A stretch of 64,000 nucleotides of DNA from Undaria pinnatifida (Eukaryota > Sar > Phaeophyceae > Laminariales > Alariaceae). Made by a program: the position numbers and the translations under genes. Location: the NCBI GenBank assembly GCA_012845835.1, contig JABAKD010000028.1:3628242-3692241 (forward strand), given 5' to 3'. The notes under the pieces were generated by a model. It ran no database searches and was not told the DNA's origin. It worked only from the letters and a program-made list of their open reading frames with translations. Positions 34,101 to 49,100 of the stretch are shown one piece after another (the first letter of the stretch is position 1; every line of letters starts with the position of its first letter).

Positions 34101-37100
34101 TTGTAGTCCCCCATCAAGGTGTTGGAAGGCCACTTGTTGGCTAACAGGAACTCTAGCGCGAAAGTAAGCAGCCCCCGCGAGTACTCGGGGTGATCCTCAT
34201 GGAACGCAGCCATGTCCACCTGTTTTCCACGAGCAAAAGCAACGGGGGGAGACGAGTCAATCGCGTACACTTGCATCCTACCAGAAAGCGCGTACGCACG
34301 TATATCCTACCAAGAAATGTGATCATGCAGTGCTTGTATGCGCCAAGCAAACGCATATACACCACTTCAAGTAAGGCAATAGGGGCTCAAGCACGACTGA
34401 TATATACCTGTTGCACATATCAACAACTGCTGGATGCTTACGACTTCTATAATATCTGAAGCACAGCTGGGTGCATACACCACAGCCATGCTGAATGTAG
34501 CTAAATGTAGTTTACTCGTACGCCTTCGTATGGGTTCTGGTTAGTTGGCATGAAAGAAAAAACACATTAATGTAAGACGCACCACCTAGACAACCCAAGT
34601 TGATTAGTGGTCATTTTTTTGCGACGTTTTCGTAGCATAGCTGGATGCATACGACAGAGATGCTGAATGTATAGAACGCCTGCTACCTGCAGCAGAGCTC
34701 GATACATACACACATACGACAACGATGCTGATTGGATCGAACGACTGCCACTTGTAGCACAGCAGAATGCATACATACGACAGCGACGCTGAGTGTATAC
34801 GCAGTTTACGCGTGGTTCCCTGCCGAAGATGTAAACAACAAAATCGACCCGAAAACAGCGCAAGCCACTCCCGGCGCCCACACGCTTGAAAAAAAATCGA
34901 GAATCGACCATACGAGGTCAAGAAGGCCACTCAAAGCTCAAGAAAAAACCGGCTGAGACAGAAAAACTCTAGGGCAACCCTCACATTGCAGTTGAAACCG
35001 CCTCCGATCATGCCGTGGATAGAAGCATGCACCTGAAAGGTCGGCCGGTTGGTGGGTCGACACACGGGGGAAAACGTTGCAAACACCATAAGCATCACAA
35101 GCGGCCAAAAGTCCCCATATGGCAAGACAAGGTACGCTTTTTATCGTCCACACTATACGAACCAACGTCGCAGCAGACCATTGTAGATCCTTCAATACTC
35201 GTATAATTATTCTAACAACGTCAGCTGTGAGTTCGACGCATTTAGTCGATACTCGTCTTTGCAAGCTGCGTACTACACCGGTCGCTTGTTTTTTAGTAAG
35301 TTGTTCATGTGTCAGAACCTAAGAAAGGATGACATTGTATTTCCATACTTACGATGCATGAATAAGTGTTAGAAAACAGCAACAGGGTACCAGCCTGCTG
35401 TAGTTGGCGAAGTTTGGGGAAGAGTTAACACATATGTTTCTTAATGTACCTTCTGCTACGCTGCTATACCACATATAAATGGTAGATGGTTGGTGGGTGG
35501 ATGGCTGTTCGTTCTCACATAAACTCAACGCTATGACCAATGCTGCACGCACGGGACAAGCTCCAGTCACTATGTACGGTCATATGGCGAGAGACACCTG
35601 ATTGGCGGGAAACGTCGCAAGACTTGTGTTAACATGCGGTCAAAAACTTGACGTGGCACGGCAATATTTGATTGTACGGTCGTGCGAAAATAGAAATCAT
35701 CTGGCAAAAGGTAAGATACGCGTTGGCGGCCAAGCCGCTACATCTCCAACAATGGAGTGCTTGTTTCAACTCCCCAAAGCACAATCTTGTCATGAGGTCA
35801 TGTGGCAGAGTAATGTATGCGCTCTGGCGGCCATGCCGCTAAAGCTCCACAAGCGCGCTTGCTTCAAAACTTCAAAACACGTGCGTGTTGCCATGCCGTC
35901 AAAACCTCCATGCGCCAAGGCACGGTATGCTTGCTTGGTCATGCACGCGGCTAAAGCATCCACATGGCAAGGAGAGGAAGACTCGTTCCAAATTCGACAC
36001 TTGCCGTACACGAGCGCGTGTGCCATCATGCGCTCAAAGCATCAAGGCATCCACTTAGCGAGAGGTACGCTTACGTGGTCACGCGGCCAAACCTTCCACA
36101 TGATAACAGTTGCGCATGCTCCAAAATCTTCGAACATCACATGAAAGACCGCCCAATCTAACTCCATCGACCGAAAAAAAAAGGTCGCCAACGGCGCATG
36201 GGCGTGTCCAGTTCCGATACTGTACGATACACACAAAAGTATAAAGACAACACACACAAAAGAATACCATACACCTGGTGTATAATACAGCATACAGCAC
36301 ACCGCCTGGTATAAAAATCAAAGAGACGATTTTCTTCTACACCCCGGGCGGTACACAGAACGAAAAAGGTGGCACTGGGAAGATATCGACATGCTTCCAT
36401 GGAGATGACATCTGGAAGATCTCAACAATATACTCCCATAGACCGACAAAAGATATTTCGACAAGAGAACGTGGCATTAGCAAAATCTCGACAATATATT
36501 TCCCCTAGACCGACAAGATGTTTCCGTAGAGAAGGTGGCAATGAGAAGATCTTGTCACATTCTCATAATATAGACCAACAAGATGTTTCCACAGAGAAAA
36601 AGGTGGCATTGGGAACTACTCGTCGAGACATTCCCGTAATAGACCGACAAGATATCTCCGTCGAGAAAAGGTGGCATTGGGAAGGTCTCGACAAGATATC
36701 CGCACAGTAGACCAACAAGACCTTTCTATGAAGAAGGTGGCTTTGGGAAGATTTCGTTGGGAAGATGTCGTCAATATATTCCCATAGACAAGAGGTGGCT
36801 TTGGGAAGATGTCAAGATATTCCCATAGAGAAAGCGACATTGGGAAGATCTCGACAAGATATCCCCACACACCCGTAAGATATTTCCATAGATGAAATGG
36901 CTTTTGGAAGACCCCGTCAAGATATCTTCATAGAAACGTCGCTTGGCCTTTGCACTCTGCCCGATGACGAAAAAATCAGCTTTGAACAGTTCCTCCGAAG
37001 GGGGGTGTTACAGGTTATCTTGCGTGTGTTACACGGTGCAATTGTACAGCACTCGTGGTGCCCCTATAATGCGGTACCCTGTACAGTGAGGTGTCCCAGT

Positions 37101-40100
37101 TTAGCGCGGTGAGAATCGTCCGTCACGACCGGCTCGTTAAGAAGTACGAATACTGTAAGCACTTCCTCGGGATAGTGTGGGGTCCCGCTTTAGTGCGGGT
37201 ACCGTCCTGTTCAGTACGGTGCCCTAGTGAAGGACCTCCACTATACATTGAAAGAGGTCGGCTGAGGGTATGGCCTGATTGGTTCCCCTACCCAGAAACG
37301 TACAGAGTACCAGGTACATGAGACACGTGACAACGTGTAGCGGATGAAAAAAGGGGAGGCGGGGGGAGACGGAGAGGGGGGGGAGCAAAAAAACGCTGTC
37401 ACTGATGTTGTTTTGCATCAAATCAGGCGGGCGACGCGCCGGGCGCGTTCCAGTTTCATGACCCGCAAGCTCACGAAGACTGCTCTCGGCCATTAGGGAA
37501 TTCGTTGCGGTATCGTACAAGGTGTCGGGTCTACTCTGGACATGGTTATATATCTTACAGCTTCTGGGGGGTAAACGGCAGCGGAAGAGATGAGTGCGTC
37601 CGGGAGATATAGCCCTAATAAAAATAGAACACACAGCTCGAAAAAACAAGAAAAAAAACATTCCCCACACTCGCCCAACGCACTACAATAGACTTAGGGC
37701 CATCACGCCAAAAAAAACGACAGAAACGAGTCGTGCTGCCTAAAGCGGTACAAACAGTGCTACCGTGCTGTACCTGGTACATGGTACAGATACTTCCAAG
37801 TATACCTGTCCTGTGACCACGGACTTGACTAGTTATGTTGTAATTTTGTTTCGTTCATCCCATCTATTATCTTCGCACTTTCTTTTTCTTCTCCTCCCTC
37901 GCTACACGTAACTCAGACCCAGGGTCACCAAGCAGGCTCTTCTCCCTCCTCCCGACAAGACTTTATGAATAGCTTTTTCTTCCCTCGAGCGACGCGCATC
38001 GAATTGCGCCTACCCGCGCTGCTAGGCGCTCTCAGCAATTTATTCCATTTCTTTGTTATTACTAAGACGATGGGCAAACGCGAGAACAACAACAACAACA
38101 ACAACAACAGCCAACAACAACAACAACAACAGCCAACAACAACAACAACAACAACAGCCGATAGCATTTAATTCCCGAAAAAAATCATCAACGAGATACC
38201 GACACCACCGAACGGCGGCGGTAGCGGCAGTGGCCAACCTGTCTACCCAATTCATCTACGAGGTAGGCACCAAGGAACGGAGCAACAAGCCGGCGATCCG
38301 ACACCGGAAGGACAAAATCAGACCTAACCGCCATCATAGCGCGTAATCTTTGAATAATATTTTAGACCATACGCACATCATGCCCCGGGTAGATCCCGTT
38401 GGTAACTCTTCAAAAAAGGCGCCGCGCCATTAAAAACAAAAACTGACGTCGCATCCCGGCACTCTGCTTGATCTGGCTGTGCAATCCAACAATACGCCAG
38501 TCGGTACTGCTGGTAGTGTTACTGCCGGCGCGCTGGATCGCTTCTGCGTCCGTGTGCCTACAACACAAAAGCACTCGGCACAACTTTCCAGCGAAAGTCT
38601 GCGAGGGCCTTGTGGCTTTACAGCATGGCTTGACACTTCGGTTCGTGTCCGGACAGCTTGCTGGCTGGAGGATGGCTTATGGGTTTTGGGTTATTAGACC
38701 CACGCACGAGCATAAGTAGGATAGGATATCCGCAACCACAGCAGCGTTGGATGTTAATATCCGCACCATCTTTGGTGTTGGATGTTGAGTAGAAAGTTTG
38801 GATATCTGCAAGTATCTACGAAAACGTCGAACTGGGCCGAGAACGGCTTGTTGCGGAGTGTGGACCCCACATATTTATACATTAGCACTCCTGGCAGTGT
38901 TAGATATTCCCACTACTAAGCAGAGTCTAGTGCTAGCATGTGGAATATCCGCACTGATATTAATGCTAGTGTTGGATGTTTGTCCTACGTATTAGTATTG
39001 GATATCGCACTGTTAACCCTTTTACAACTGGAAGCCCGTTTTTGGGGACAAAATTACTTGGGTTTGGTATAGGGAGGGGTTCGGGGGCTCTAAAGGGGTT
39101 AAGCGGTGTTGGCCAGGGCGTCGATTCGTTTCGATATCTCGAAAACATACCCGATCGAGTAGAAAATGGCCTGTGTGGAGTGCGCATTAGAACGGGCTCA
39201 AAAAATGTATACACTCGCGCTATATTGATATTGTTGGGTAGTATTACTGTTGGATATTCACACTATCGTACATTTACTCGTGTGCCCCCCCCCCCCCCCC
39301 CCTCCGTTTCGGTCCTCATTCGGTTGCCCTTTTTCGGTGACCAAAAACGATCGCTATCCTAGGAAAAGGACTGGTGACCCGCAGAAAGCCAAACAGGACG
39401 GCGATAAAACAAGCGCAATATGTGTAGTATATGGAAGAAACGTAATAAGCACACAAAAAAAATGTCTAAGGTGTCTCTACTAGGAGTAGGAACGGTGCTC
39501 CGTCTCGAAAGGGATGCGTGGTCAATGGTCAAATGACTAAGGCTAGAAACAAATGAGTACCCCCACCCCACCCCCTCCCGTAGCTGCCGTCCAATGTTTG
39601 CAGTCCTGCTAAAGGTTGAGAAGGGCAGTAAGTGCGGCGATGCACGCTCTCCACGCTTGAACTCCCTACCTGAGTTTCCATGCATCTCGCCCAGTCGTAC
39701 AAGTTGTCGCCGTCGTCGAAGCACTTCACGAAGGTGCCGCACTGTGTAAATTCGGCTTCACCGGCCAGACCACAATAAGAGTGAGTCCGGATCACGCCGG
39801 GAAGGTTCTGAGCGAACGGTGGGGAGCAGAGCGTGGTTAGACCAATGAAAACGCCCGAGGGTTAGCGGTTAAGCCAATAAAAAAGTTCGAGGGTAAGTGG
39901 GAGCCAATGAAAACGTTCCAGGGGGGTAAGCGGGAGAGCCAATGAAATTGCGCGGGGGGAAGCGACACAATGACGCCAATGAAAAAGCGCAAGTGTAAGC
40001 GGTAGAGCCGATGAAAGCGTTCGAGGATAAACGATAGTGCCGATGAAAACGTTCGAGGATGAACGATAGAGCCAATGAAAACGGTCGAGGGCAATCGGCT

Positions 40101-43100
40101 TGCCCAAATACCCTACCGGTGAGAGATTGAGGATTTCGTCAGATTGAGGATTTCATCGAACTCATTTTGCAAGCAGTGTGTGATACTCCGATCGCGCGTG
40201 GTACGGGGTGGGTATGTCCTCATGCACGATATAGGTCGGCAACTCCTGCAGGCCTTGCTACCTGGTCCAGAGGGCGGATTGATTGTGGTCCGCAACTCGG
40301 ATCGTGATTAGCAGTTGAGAATATTCTCGAAAATTCATCGCTGGACGTGAACGCGGCGCAGCCATGTTTTTGGGCAGTCTTAGATACGGCTTGAGGTTAG
40401 GGCTAGCGCAAAACTTACGGAGGTTTTGTCTTGAAAGTTGGCTACTAATAGGCATGGTTCGCCGTTCTGATCTTAGCCGGCAGTTTCATAATTTTCTCAG
40501 AATTTTCTGTGATTTTCAATACCGGATGCAAAACCGGCGGAGCTGCATCTTGGTGGCCAGCTTTTTGGCAGTACAGCTCACCCCGTATTTAATAAAATGG
40601 TTGAGGCGAGCATTACGTACGAGACGGAGGGAACCATCTCTACATTGGCTAACTGAGCTTCACTGGGTTAGGGCTAGGGTTGCATACACAATTAACGCGT
40701 ATCGTCAACCATTTCTTCGCCTAAATGGTAAGGTACCCTCAGCCCTTAGGCTTTGGGCTCTGCTGTCGGAGTTGGCGCCAGGGTTTAGGGCACCTTCAGG
40801 CAGGTTTTGGTCTCTTAACAATCTGCTAGGCGTGGTCCGCTGTTCAGAATTTTCACGAAAAATTCTAGCTTTAAAAATCTTCTCCGAATTTTCGCCTGGA
40901 CGCGACGGCGGCACGTCTCTGGCCGGTTTTGGCGCGCTGTGGCTCCGGGTTTGGGTTAGATTGAGGGTACATGCTTTTGGTCTTCATATTTTCCTAGGTG
41001 TGGACGGAGGTTCAGAACATGGTAAGAGTTCATGCCCGATGCCAACGTGGGGCAGCTGCGTTCCTGGCCAGTTCTAGTTCCGAGGTTGGGTCATGGGTTA
41101 AATCTACGCCCACACCGTAACCCCACCAGAAAGTACTTCCTGGACCGTAAGCGCGAAGCCTACCCCCCTAAACGCCCGGGCAATACCAGGGTAAAGAGTA
41201 GGTCATTACGCGTGCTGGGATTGAGGTGCACCAACCATTGTTGTTGTTTTTTCTAAATACTACTCGTCGATTTGGGAGCTCAAGACCCGTCCCTCCCAAA
41301 AGACGACTTGGAGAAAAAATAATACTGCTCGTACGCCGGATGAAAAATCCCGTGGCCGAGGCACGGAACGAAAATCGTGCGAAAAAATGTAAGCTATTTC
41401 CGACGATTTTTTTTTGGGGGGGGGGAATGAACCCTTGTCATTCGGAATCCATTGGAGACGAAAAGCGGTACCAACCTCTCACGTAAAACGCGTCTCATTT
41501 GCCAACACAGAAGAAAGGAGACGTGGTATTACACTAAACAACAGGTTGACGGGTTCGCGATTTCGTGAATAAAGCGCTCGAGATTGTTTGCCGCCGTGAA
41601 CAGGAACGACGCCGGGCGGGAGGGGGAGAGGGGAACATACAGCATACACGAAAGAAAAAAAAAGGATGAAAAAGCAAAGCGGCCGCAATCCAGAAAGAGA
41701 AGCGTTTTTCGGCCGGATGCAACCCAAGGTTTTGTCAACATTTACGGTGTGAAGGGAGGGGGGAAGGCAACCAACAGACATCGATGGAAACCCAACTCCC
41801 AACTCCAGCATCGCTTGTTTTCGCTCACGCATGAAAGACTGTCACTCAACTCTGGGTACAATCTCAGCCATGGCGTCTTTTATAATCGAGTCTTTTTTTC
41901 AAAACAAATGGCTTGGGACGAGTGGGGGGGGGGGGGGGGGGGGGGGGGACAGTTCTAGAATGGTGGAGATATACTTCTAGAAAGGGGTTAAAAAAAAAGT
42001 AAAAAGTGGCCACTTGATGAACTTTTCGTCGTCATGTACCTGGAAGTTGCAAGAGGCATCGACCAAGCCGTACGGGTTGTGGTTGGTGTTGACCTCTTGG
42101 CCAACCAGCGTATGTTCGGGATCGTAAGCTGATGTTATGTTCGCGAACCAGCCATCAACGATTTGAAAGTCGCTCTCGGCGGAACCCAACGCCGATCCGA
42201 ACATGTTCGGACCGAATATCTCGCTTTCTGGCCAGCTGCAACCACGCACACCACAATTACGGGCGGGAAAAAGGCAGGCGAGAAGGAGATACAAAAGGAA
42301 ATGGCAGACGGAGGGAGGGAGGGCAGGGGGAAAAGAAGGAAGAAAGGAGGGAAGAGAAGGCGAGAGGGAGGGAGGGACGGAGGGACGGAGGAGGGGAGGG
42401 AGGGAGGGAGGGAGGGAAGGATCGGGTTAGAGCGTGTGAAGTCTGATCGATAAATAGCGAACGGCACAGACCCAGGCCGCCAAAACTTTGGTTTGACGGA
42501 GGAATCACGGAGTAGGTACGTTCATCTCTAAGCTCTACTGACTCAGGCTGCCCAATAAATTGGCCTGACAGAGGGGTCAGTTATATAAATGACACAATGA
42601 TGTAATCCAACATTTCATCCGCATGCCACAGCACACAATGGTCGGTGCATTTTGCTCCTGCTTCAGCCGCAGATGTGTGAATCTAAGATGTAGGGTTGGT
42701 AACGGAAAACGGAAAGTACCTCGGATGATACAGGTGCAATTAATCAATTAATAGCACTAATGTCAACGCGCCGTGTACATGGGCGTTTTCGGTGTTCCGC
42801 AAACTCTGTACTCGGCGAAAGGGGCGCTTCGATATGGGCCATAGTATCATACAAAAATAAACGGTGATTGTACACCAGTTTCCGTCAAGGTCGGCAGGTC
42901 AACTCAGCGCGAACACGAAGACCGTGGCGAGGCGATTTTTCATCAAGCTCGGTGGTGCCCTCGGCGCAAAGATCGCGAAGGCCGTGCCTACTCCAATGGC
43001 ATGAAGGCTTTCTTCCTGTCACGTCAGTTTTCACTAACCTCCATACCCGGAGCAAAACAAATGCACAAGACCGGAACGTTGGCTATGATCTGTGGTATGA

Positions 43101-46100
43101 CAGCAATCACTTTTCCTCCCGCCGTCATTCTCTTGCTGTAATGTCATGTCGCCTTTCAGCAAGCTCGGTACTGCTGTACTAGGGGCATTTTTTTTTTTTG
43201 CACTTCTACTTTCCAGCTTCTGGACAAACCGTGGTCACAGGTGTGGTTCTTGCCTCCATTTTTTATCGCGCATAGGGTTCAGCTATCCCACTGCTTGTCG
43301 ATTTTTCATCGAGGGCCATATAACGTGCCGAGTGCTGAGCGAAAAAGCAGAGGCATGGCTTGGTGATGTGACAGTACAAATAGGTGTCTTTCTGTATAAG
43401 AATTCATACCTCGACACGTCGTGCTGATATGATACGAGCCTCCTATTCGGGAAACGGGCCTAGGCCTGGGTTGGCGCTAGGGTTAGGTGGCCTGGGTTAA
43501 CAACAACCTAAGGTAGCAAACTACTAATAGGTCGGAACCACAAGTTTTTTTTACCCGTGACCACTATACGTTCGTACTCACAGCTAACGTTTTTCAATTT
43601 TCATGAAGAAAAAGTAACAGCGGGAGATTTTCACCACCTTCGCTGGGGTCTATGTGCTGAGCGATACACCCCCGAAAATATATATATCCTTTATACATAA
43701 CATCATATACACAGGCGGTCGCCCCGGTGGCGTATCAGGTTATCCACGAACCTGATATAGGTCAGTTTCGTAAGTTCGAGCCCCGCCGAGTGCATACTCG
43801 TATATATTCGTTGGGACTTTTTCTTGTGCACAATTTGACTTGCGGAAAGCGCGAGAGCGTAAGTTAGCAACACTCGATGAAAAATCGGCGAGCAGTGGGA
43901 TAGCTGAACCCTGTGCGCGATAAAAATTGAAGGCAAGAACCGGGGGGAAGAAGGGACGACACCTGTGACCACGGCTTGTCCAGACGCTGGAAAGTACAAG
44001 TGTGAGGAAAAAAAAAAAAAAAACTCATAGGCTGGGGTCTTTCTAGTGCGTCATGTCTTGGGTTCTTTCTACCCAACGTCATCAGAATAGCACCTGGTAC
44101 CTCGTATTGCTCATGGCATTATATGTGACAGGTATTGTTAAGCCTATATACCGTGACCGACCCCATGCGCCATAGGCACGCAGCCAACCTGACGTTGTAC
44201 GGGTATTGCCCACCTGGTACGAGAATACTTACGATATCTCTTGAACGTTGGGGTGGGGGTTACCATTAAATTTTAGATGGCGAGCGACACATGGTCGGGT
44301 AGGTCGTCTGCAACATGCGACCCACGCACGACTAGCAGCTAGAGTTGCCTATTGCCTACCTGGAGTTGCACAGCAGTTTAGGCTTTCTTACTCTTCTTTA
44401 CTTTATTTAGTCTGGTGTGATGGCTTGCCTACGTCCCGTCTTTGCAATGACTGCGTTGGCATTGCATGGCCAAATGGCCTTTATACTGTAGCCGTCATGT
44501 GTATATCTGTCTTGTAGTTTGCGACCACGGAGCTCGTTTCCCGAAGAGGAGGCAAGGGCGCAGACACCGATCCTGCTGGATGCATATTAGATGAGGATGC
44601 ATTAAACGATCAGTTCATTGTGAAGAGCACACACAAGAGGCCCAGGCCCGCCAATAAGCAACAATCTTTCGTAGCCCAAACCCTAGCCCTAACGGCAAGT
44701 AAACATATTTAAAAGGTTTGTCCTTCGACAACGTGAATCATCACGCTTAAATATATCCAGAAAATATCAGAGCTTATTGAGACACCAATCTCGATCTACT
44801 TCGAGCATGAACCATACCTGGTACATTGCACCAGCTGCATTATACCTGGTGTTTCGTATGCGGCCATGCAGATTTTAGGTTGTGCTAAATGTACATGGGT
44901 GGAAAGATCAGTTTCATGAGGAGACCGCACACAGGAAGTGGAGCTATCGCCGTTGAGCACTACCTGGTATGTACTATGAAAACTTAGAATGCACTCCAGC
45001 TGTGAGATCAAAGATTCCGAATATTCCGTCGAAGCTCACCTTTGCAAGCTGTGTGTGATACTCCGAATGCATGTATTACTGGGTGTGTCCTCATCAAGGA
45101 TATAGGTCGGCGACGCCCCTTAGAACGACAGTGTAGCTTGTACCAGGGTGGTGCTGATCAATCTATGAACGTTAACCATACAAACCGCTTTTGAGGGGGA
45201 CATAATCTGACGGCTGTGGAATGCTTCAGTTTCGTATGTATATCCTGTATTCGTATGGCCGGTGAGGGGAGAGGAGGGGGGGGTGGGTCGCATAAATGAA
45301 TAGGAGTTTACTGCACGCGTGATGCTCGTAGACGATTGTGTGGGCGGCGGGGAAGGGAGGGGGGAGGGGATTGAATGTAATATGAAGATCGTTTAAATGA
45401 ATTGGAGCTACTGCATGGATGGCTCGAAAGGGAAATATATGACATCACCTGTTGGGTAGCGTTTGTAACTCTGGCGAATCATTAGTGGGGCGGGGGGGAG
45501 AGAGAGGGGAGGGGGGGATGGTTAGGGGTTGGGGGAGCAGGCGGAGGTGGATGGGAGCAAAATATTACACTCGTATGGAACATGCAGATGTCCACTATAC
45601 AAAGATAAAATATGACGTGAACGGGAGCGAAACATCCGTGGTGTTGTTTTTACGTTATGATGTTATATTCAGCAATATCTTCTGTTTTTCCGTGTAATGT
45701 ACCAGGTAATATGAGTAATAAATGGAACTTGTGGTATGCTCACGAATTATATATTACGAATTATATATTGTAGCACTTGTTATCCCACTTTCCATACTGC
45801 TGCGGCATAAGATGAGCCTTACGTTTTTACACCAGTGGTGTTACCCATTTAACCCCTTCACAACTGGAACCCCTTTTTTGGGGACAATTTTACTTGGATT
45901 TAGTATAGGGAGGGATTTGGGGGCTCTAAAGGGGTTAACGCCTTTTCCTTCAACAGGAAACCCTCGTTGGGGACAAATTTACTTGAATTTAGTATAGGGA
46001 GGGATTTGGGGGCTCTAAAGGGGTCAAGACTCAAGACCGTCCGGTTTGTTAAAGATTCGAAGGAAGACCAGGTAAATCGGCCGTCACTAATAGAACTAAC

Positions 46101-49100
46101 AAAAACTACCTGTTGCCATCACATTCTGCATTCCACTGGTTTGTCACGGGATCTAAAAGTCTAAAAGTCGGTAGACCACCACTCGCTGCCGTATTTCGAA
46201 TTATTCGTGTACTTTCATGTTTCATGGATTCCTCACGTACCTTGTTCCCAGCGTGGCGGCGTCGATCATGAAATCCCAGTAGGCCAGCGAAACAGTGGGG
46301 TCGATCATCTGCAAATTGCGCTCCACCCACAGATCGAAGGATGCGTGTGCGTTGAGAAATTGGATTCCGTTGTGGAAGCAGTACTCCTGAAAAAACGCGC
46401 GAGGACGGTGAATCAGCGCGCACATACGAGTAAAATATCACAGGACAGAAAATATTGATAACAAGTATCCCCATCGGAACCGCATCAACGGTTGGGGGGA
46501 CAAAGCTGGACAAAAGTTCGTACCAGGTATTATTTTATTTATGAACATCACATTTACTTCCTACACAACAAGCCGTGGTCACAGGTGTGTTCCCCGTCCT
46601 TCCCCCCTTCACGTGTCTTCCTTCGTCGCGCACAGAGTTCATCGCTCGCATCCCACTGCTCGTCCATCATCGTCGCACTTGGCGGACTTGCGCTGTCGCA
46701 TTTTCAGCCTGCTGATTTGGATTTTTGTAACAAAAAAAAAGAGGCCCGCCGTGCGAGATTCGAACCTTCGACACATCGAAATCGACATATGCCTGCGCGG
46801 CTCACTACGAGCATCATTGAACCTCCGGAGATTCACCGAGATTTGCCACCCTTTTTATTCAGGGAGAGAGGGTGTCGGGCGCGAAACACTCGGGTATACT
46901 GCTGCGTTGGATTACGCTTGCAGTTGGTAAAAATGCCGATAGTAAAACGATGGATACCACATAGTTGTTCCCCGCTTTAAGAGCACTCCGTGACAATTTT
47001 ATCATAGGAGCCCCAAACCCCTCCCTGGATTAATGCCGACAAAATTTCAGCCCGGAACGGGTTTCCAGCTTAGGAGTTAAGAGGGACACGTTCGTCTTGT
47101 CGGTATTATTATACCCAAACTACTTGCTACACAATTCTTCGCTAGAAACAGGCGGGACATACCGATTCGATTCGACCGCTCTCAGGATAATTACAGATTG
47201 GAGCATCTGGGACTCAACCCGTTCAGCGCTGCACTCCCGATGTGGGGACAAAATACTTGGGAGTTAGACTAGGAAACCATTTTCAGGGGTTGGAAAAGGG
47301 TTACCATACGAAACCCTTCTTACTAAGATTTCTTACTGGGGTTCTTAACATTAATATTAATACTATGCTGCTGTGTTAACAGGATAACCCTTTCTTTCAG
47401 GCAGCAGAGGGAAACAATGACGACGAAAATTGACGGGTACAGCATCGGCCACTGGTACGGTATTATTGCTTGGCGATGATCAAAAGTGGAGCCCGACCTA
47501 CAACAAACAATGCAAACACTCGTTCGAGACGGGTGGAGGCAGCATGATCCCACTCAAACTGCTGCACGGCGGTCACGCTATTCGTGGACGTTTGAACATG
47601 ACGCAATCGTCGTTGATTTGGTCCATGTATATATATACCATAATACCATACGTAAGGGAAATTCAGATATGCAGTGATGTACCCAAATGGATAATAATCG
47701 CCACAGGTCCGTGGTCAAACACGCATGAATCACACGTCAACAAGGTCGACGAGAGCAAACAGAGAATCGGGCACCGGTTTCCTATTGATATGAGCACTTG
47801 ATCTTGCTCAAAGAAGCCGACGAAGACTTGTTGAAAACGTCAGCGTACGTACCCGGGAACAACGAATTGCATCAACGTTCTCGGTACCAAATTATTTCAT
47901 GCTTGGAAATTAGACTGCCAACAGCAGTAGACCAGATAACTATTTTTTGCCACGACGAATGAGTCACCCATAAATATTGCCGTCACGAAGACATACACAC
48001 CGCATCGCACGCACGCGCGATCCAATTGATCACACAACTGCCGCTTTTGAGTTTTTTCGATGAGTCCTCGAATTCACAGCTGAGCCGCATCTTTAAATTT
48101 GTGTACCCTGAGCGGCACCAGACAAAACGTGCCAACCGAACTTCGGGCGTCTGCACCTGCAATCATATAATACTTACTCATAGCATGCCTGTGGCTCAAA
48201 AGCACAGAGCTTCTGGAAATTGTGCTGGTGAACAAAACAGAGCTAAGGTGTTCCTATTAATTCTTCCATTTGAACGAAAACAAGAATACTTGTGGGTATT
48301 ATGGACAATACCAGGAAAAAAAGCGTGCCAACAACACCTACAGCATACCACACCAGCAGTCATATCATACTACTCGTAGTATGCCCGGTACGCATAAAGT
48401 AGAACTCACCAAATTTGTGCAGGTATTATGATAACAAAACTGTCCCGTCTGGGCAAGTTGGAAGCAATAAATACTCCAGTGCAACATGATGTTAATATTG
48501 GAGATTTGCGAGAATCACATGCACCCGTCGGGTGATCAGCATAAAAAACCCATTATGCACCCGTCGGCTCATCGGCATGAAGAAACACCCAAAACACTCG
48601 GCACCGACAAAGCGTAATGCTGGGCATGGCTGGCATTGCTCTAACAAGACAACAGCGGAGCAATCCCCTGAGCCTATGATAGCCCATTCGTCCATTCGTC
48701 CATTGCATAATTAAATACTCCTTGCCGACCGCACCTATATTCAGCTCCAAAAAAAAGCAAGGCAGCAGTGTAGAGCCAAAAAAGCCAAAGCAAAGGTCAT
48801 GAAGGCAGCAGCTACGCCATCTCACGAAACTGGTCTTTTCAAGGCGCGGCAATCTTAGGTGCGTCAAGCCCTACTTTGCAACTACATAAACACTGCTGCC
48901 GTTGTACTTACTCCTCACGAGTGGTTTTATGCGAGTTCTTAAAACTGACGGTGCAAAAAGAAACAGTGACCACCCTTTTGAGTTGCCTTAACTAAGCCCA
49001 AGCGCCGCCATGCCACAGGGCACACAAGATAACGAACGTAAAAACATACCGTATCCTGCAATAAATTACCAGGGGGTAGATGGGCGGTCAAACCATACAC

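Noticed and set aside
36369-36710. 113-codon frame with Asp/Arg/Gln repeats
   Set aside because: It follows the 75-bp minisatellite and loses the frame with each length change.
37224-37670. Additional tyrosinase exon on the minus strand
   Set aside because: The flanking exons 6 and 7 already join in phase 0, and the peptide has no similarity to the family.
38460-38700. Host exon in plus orientation (VGTAGSVTAGALDRF)
   Set aside because: Two overlapping frames look equally plausible, no splice partner or motif was found, and it lies inside tyrosinase intron 6.
40665-40682. Telomere-like GGGTTAGGGCTAGGG
   Set aside because: Only one or two units, and similar isolated words near 43480, 44688 and 58880 are also too short; no array.
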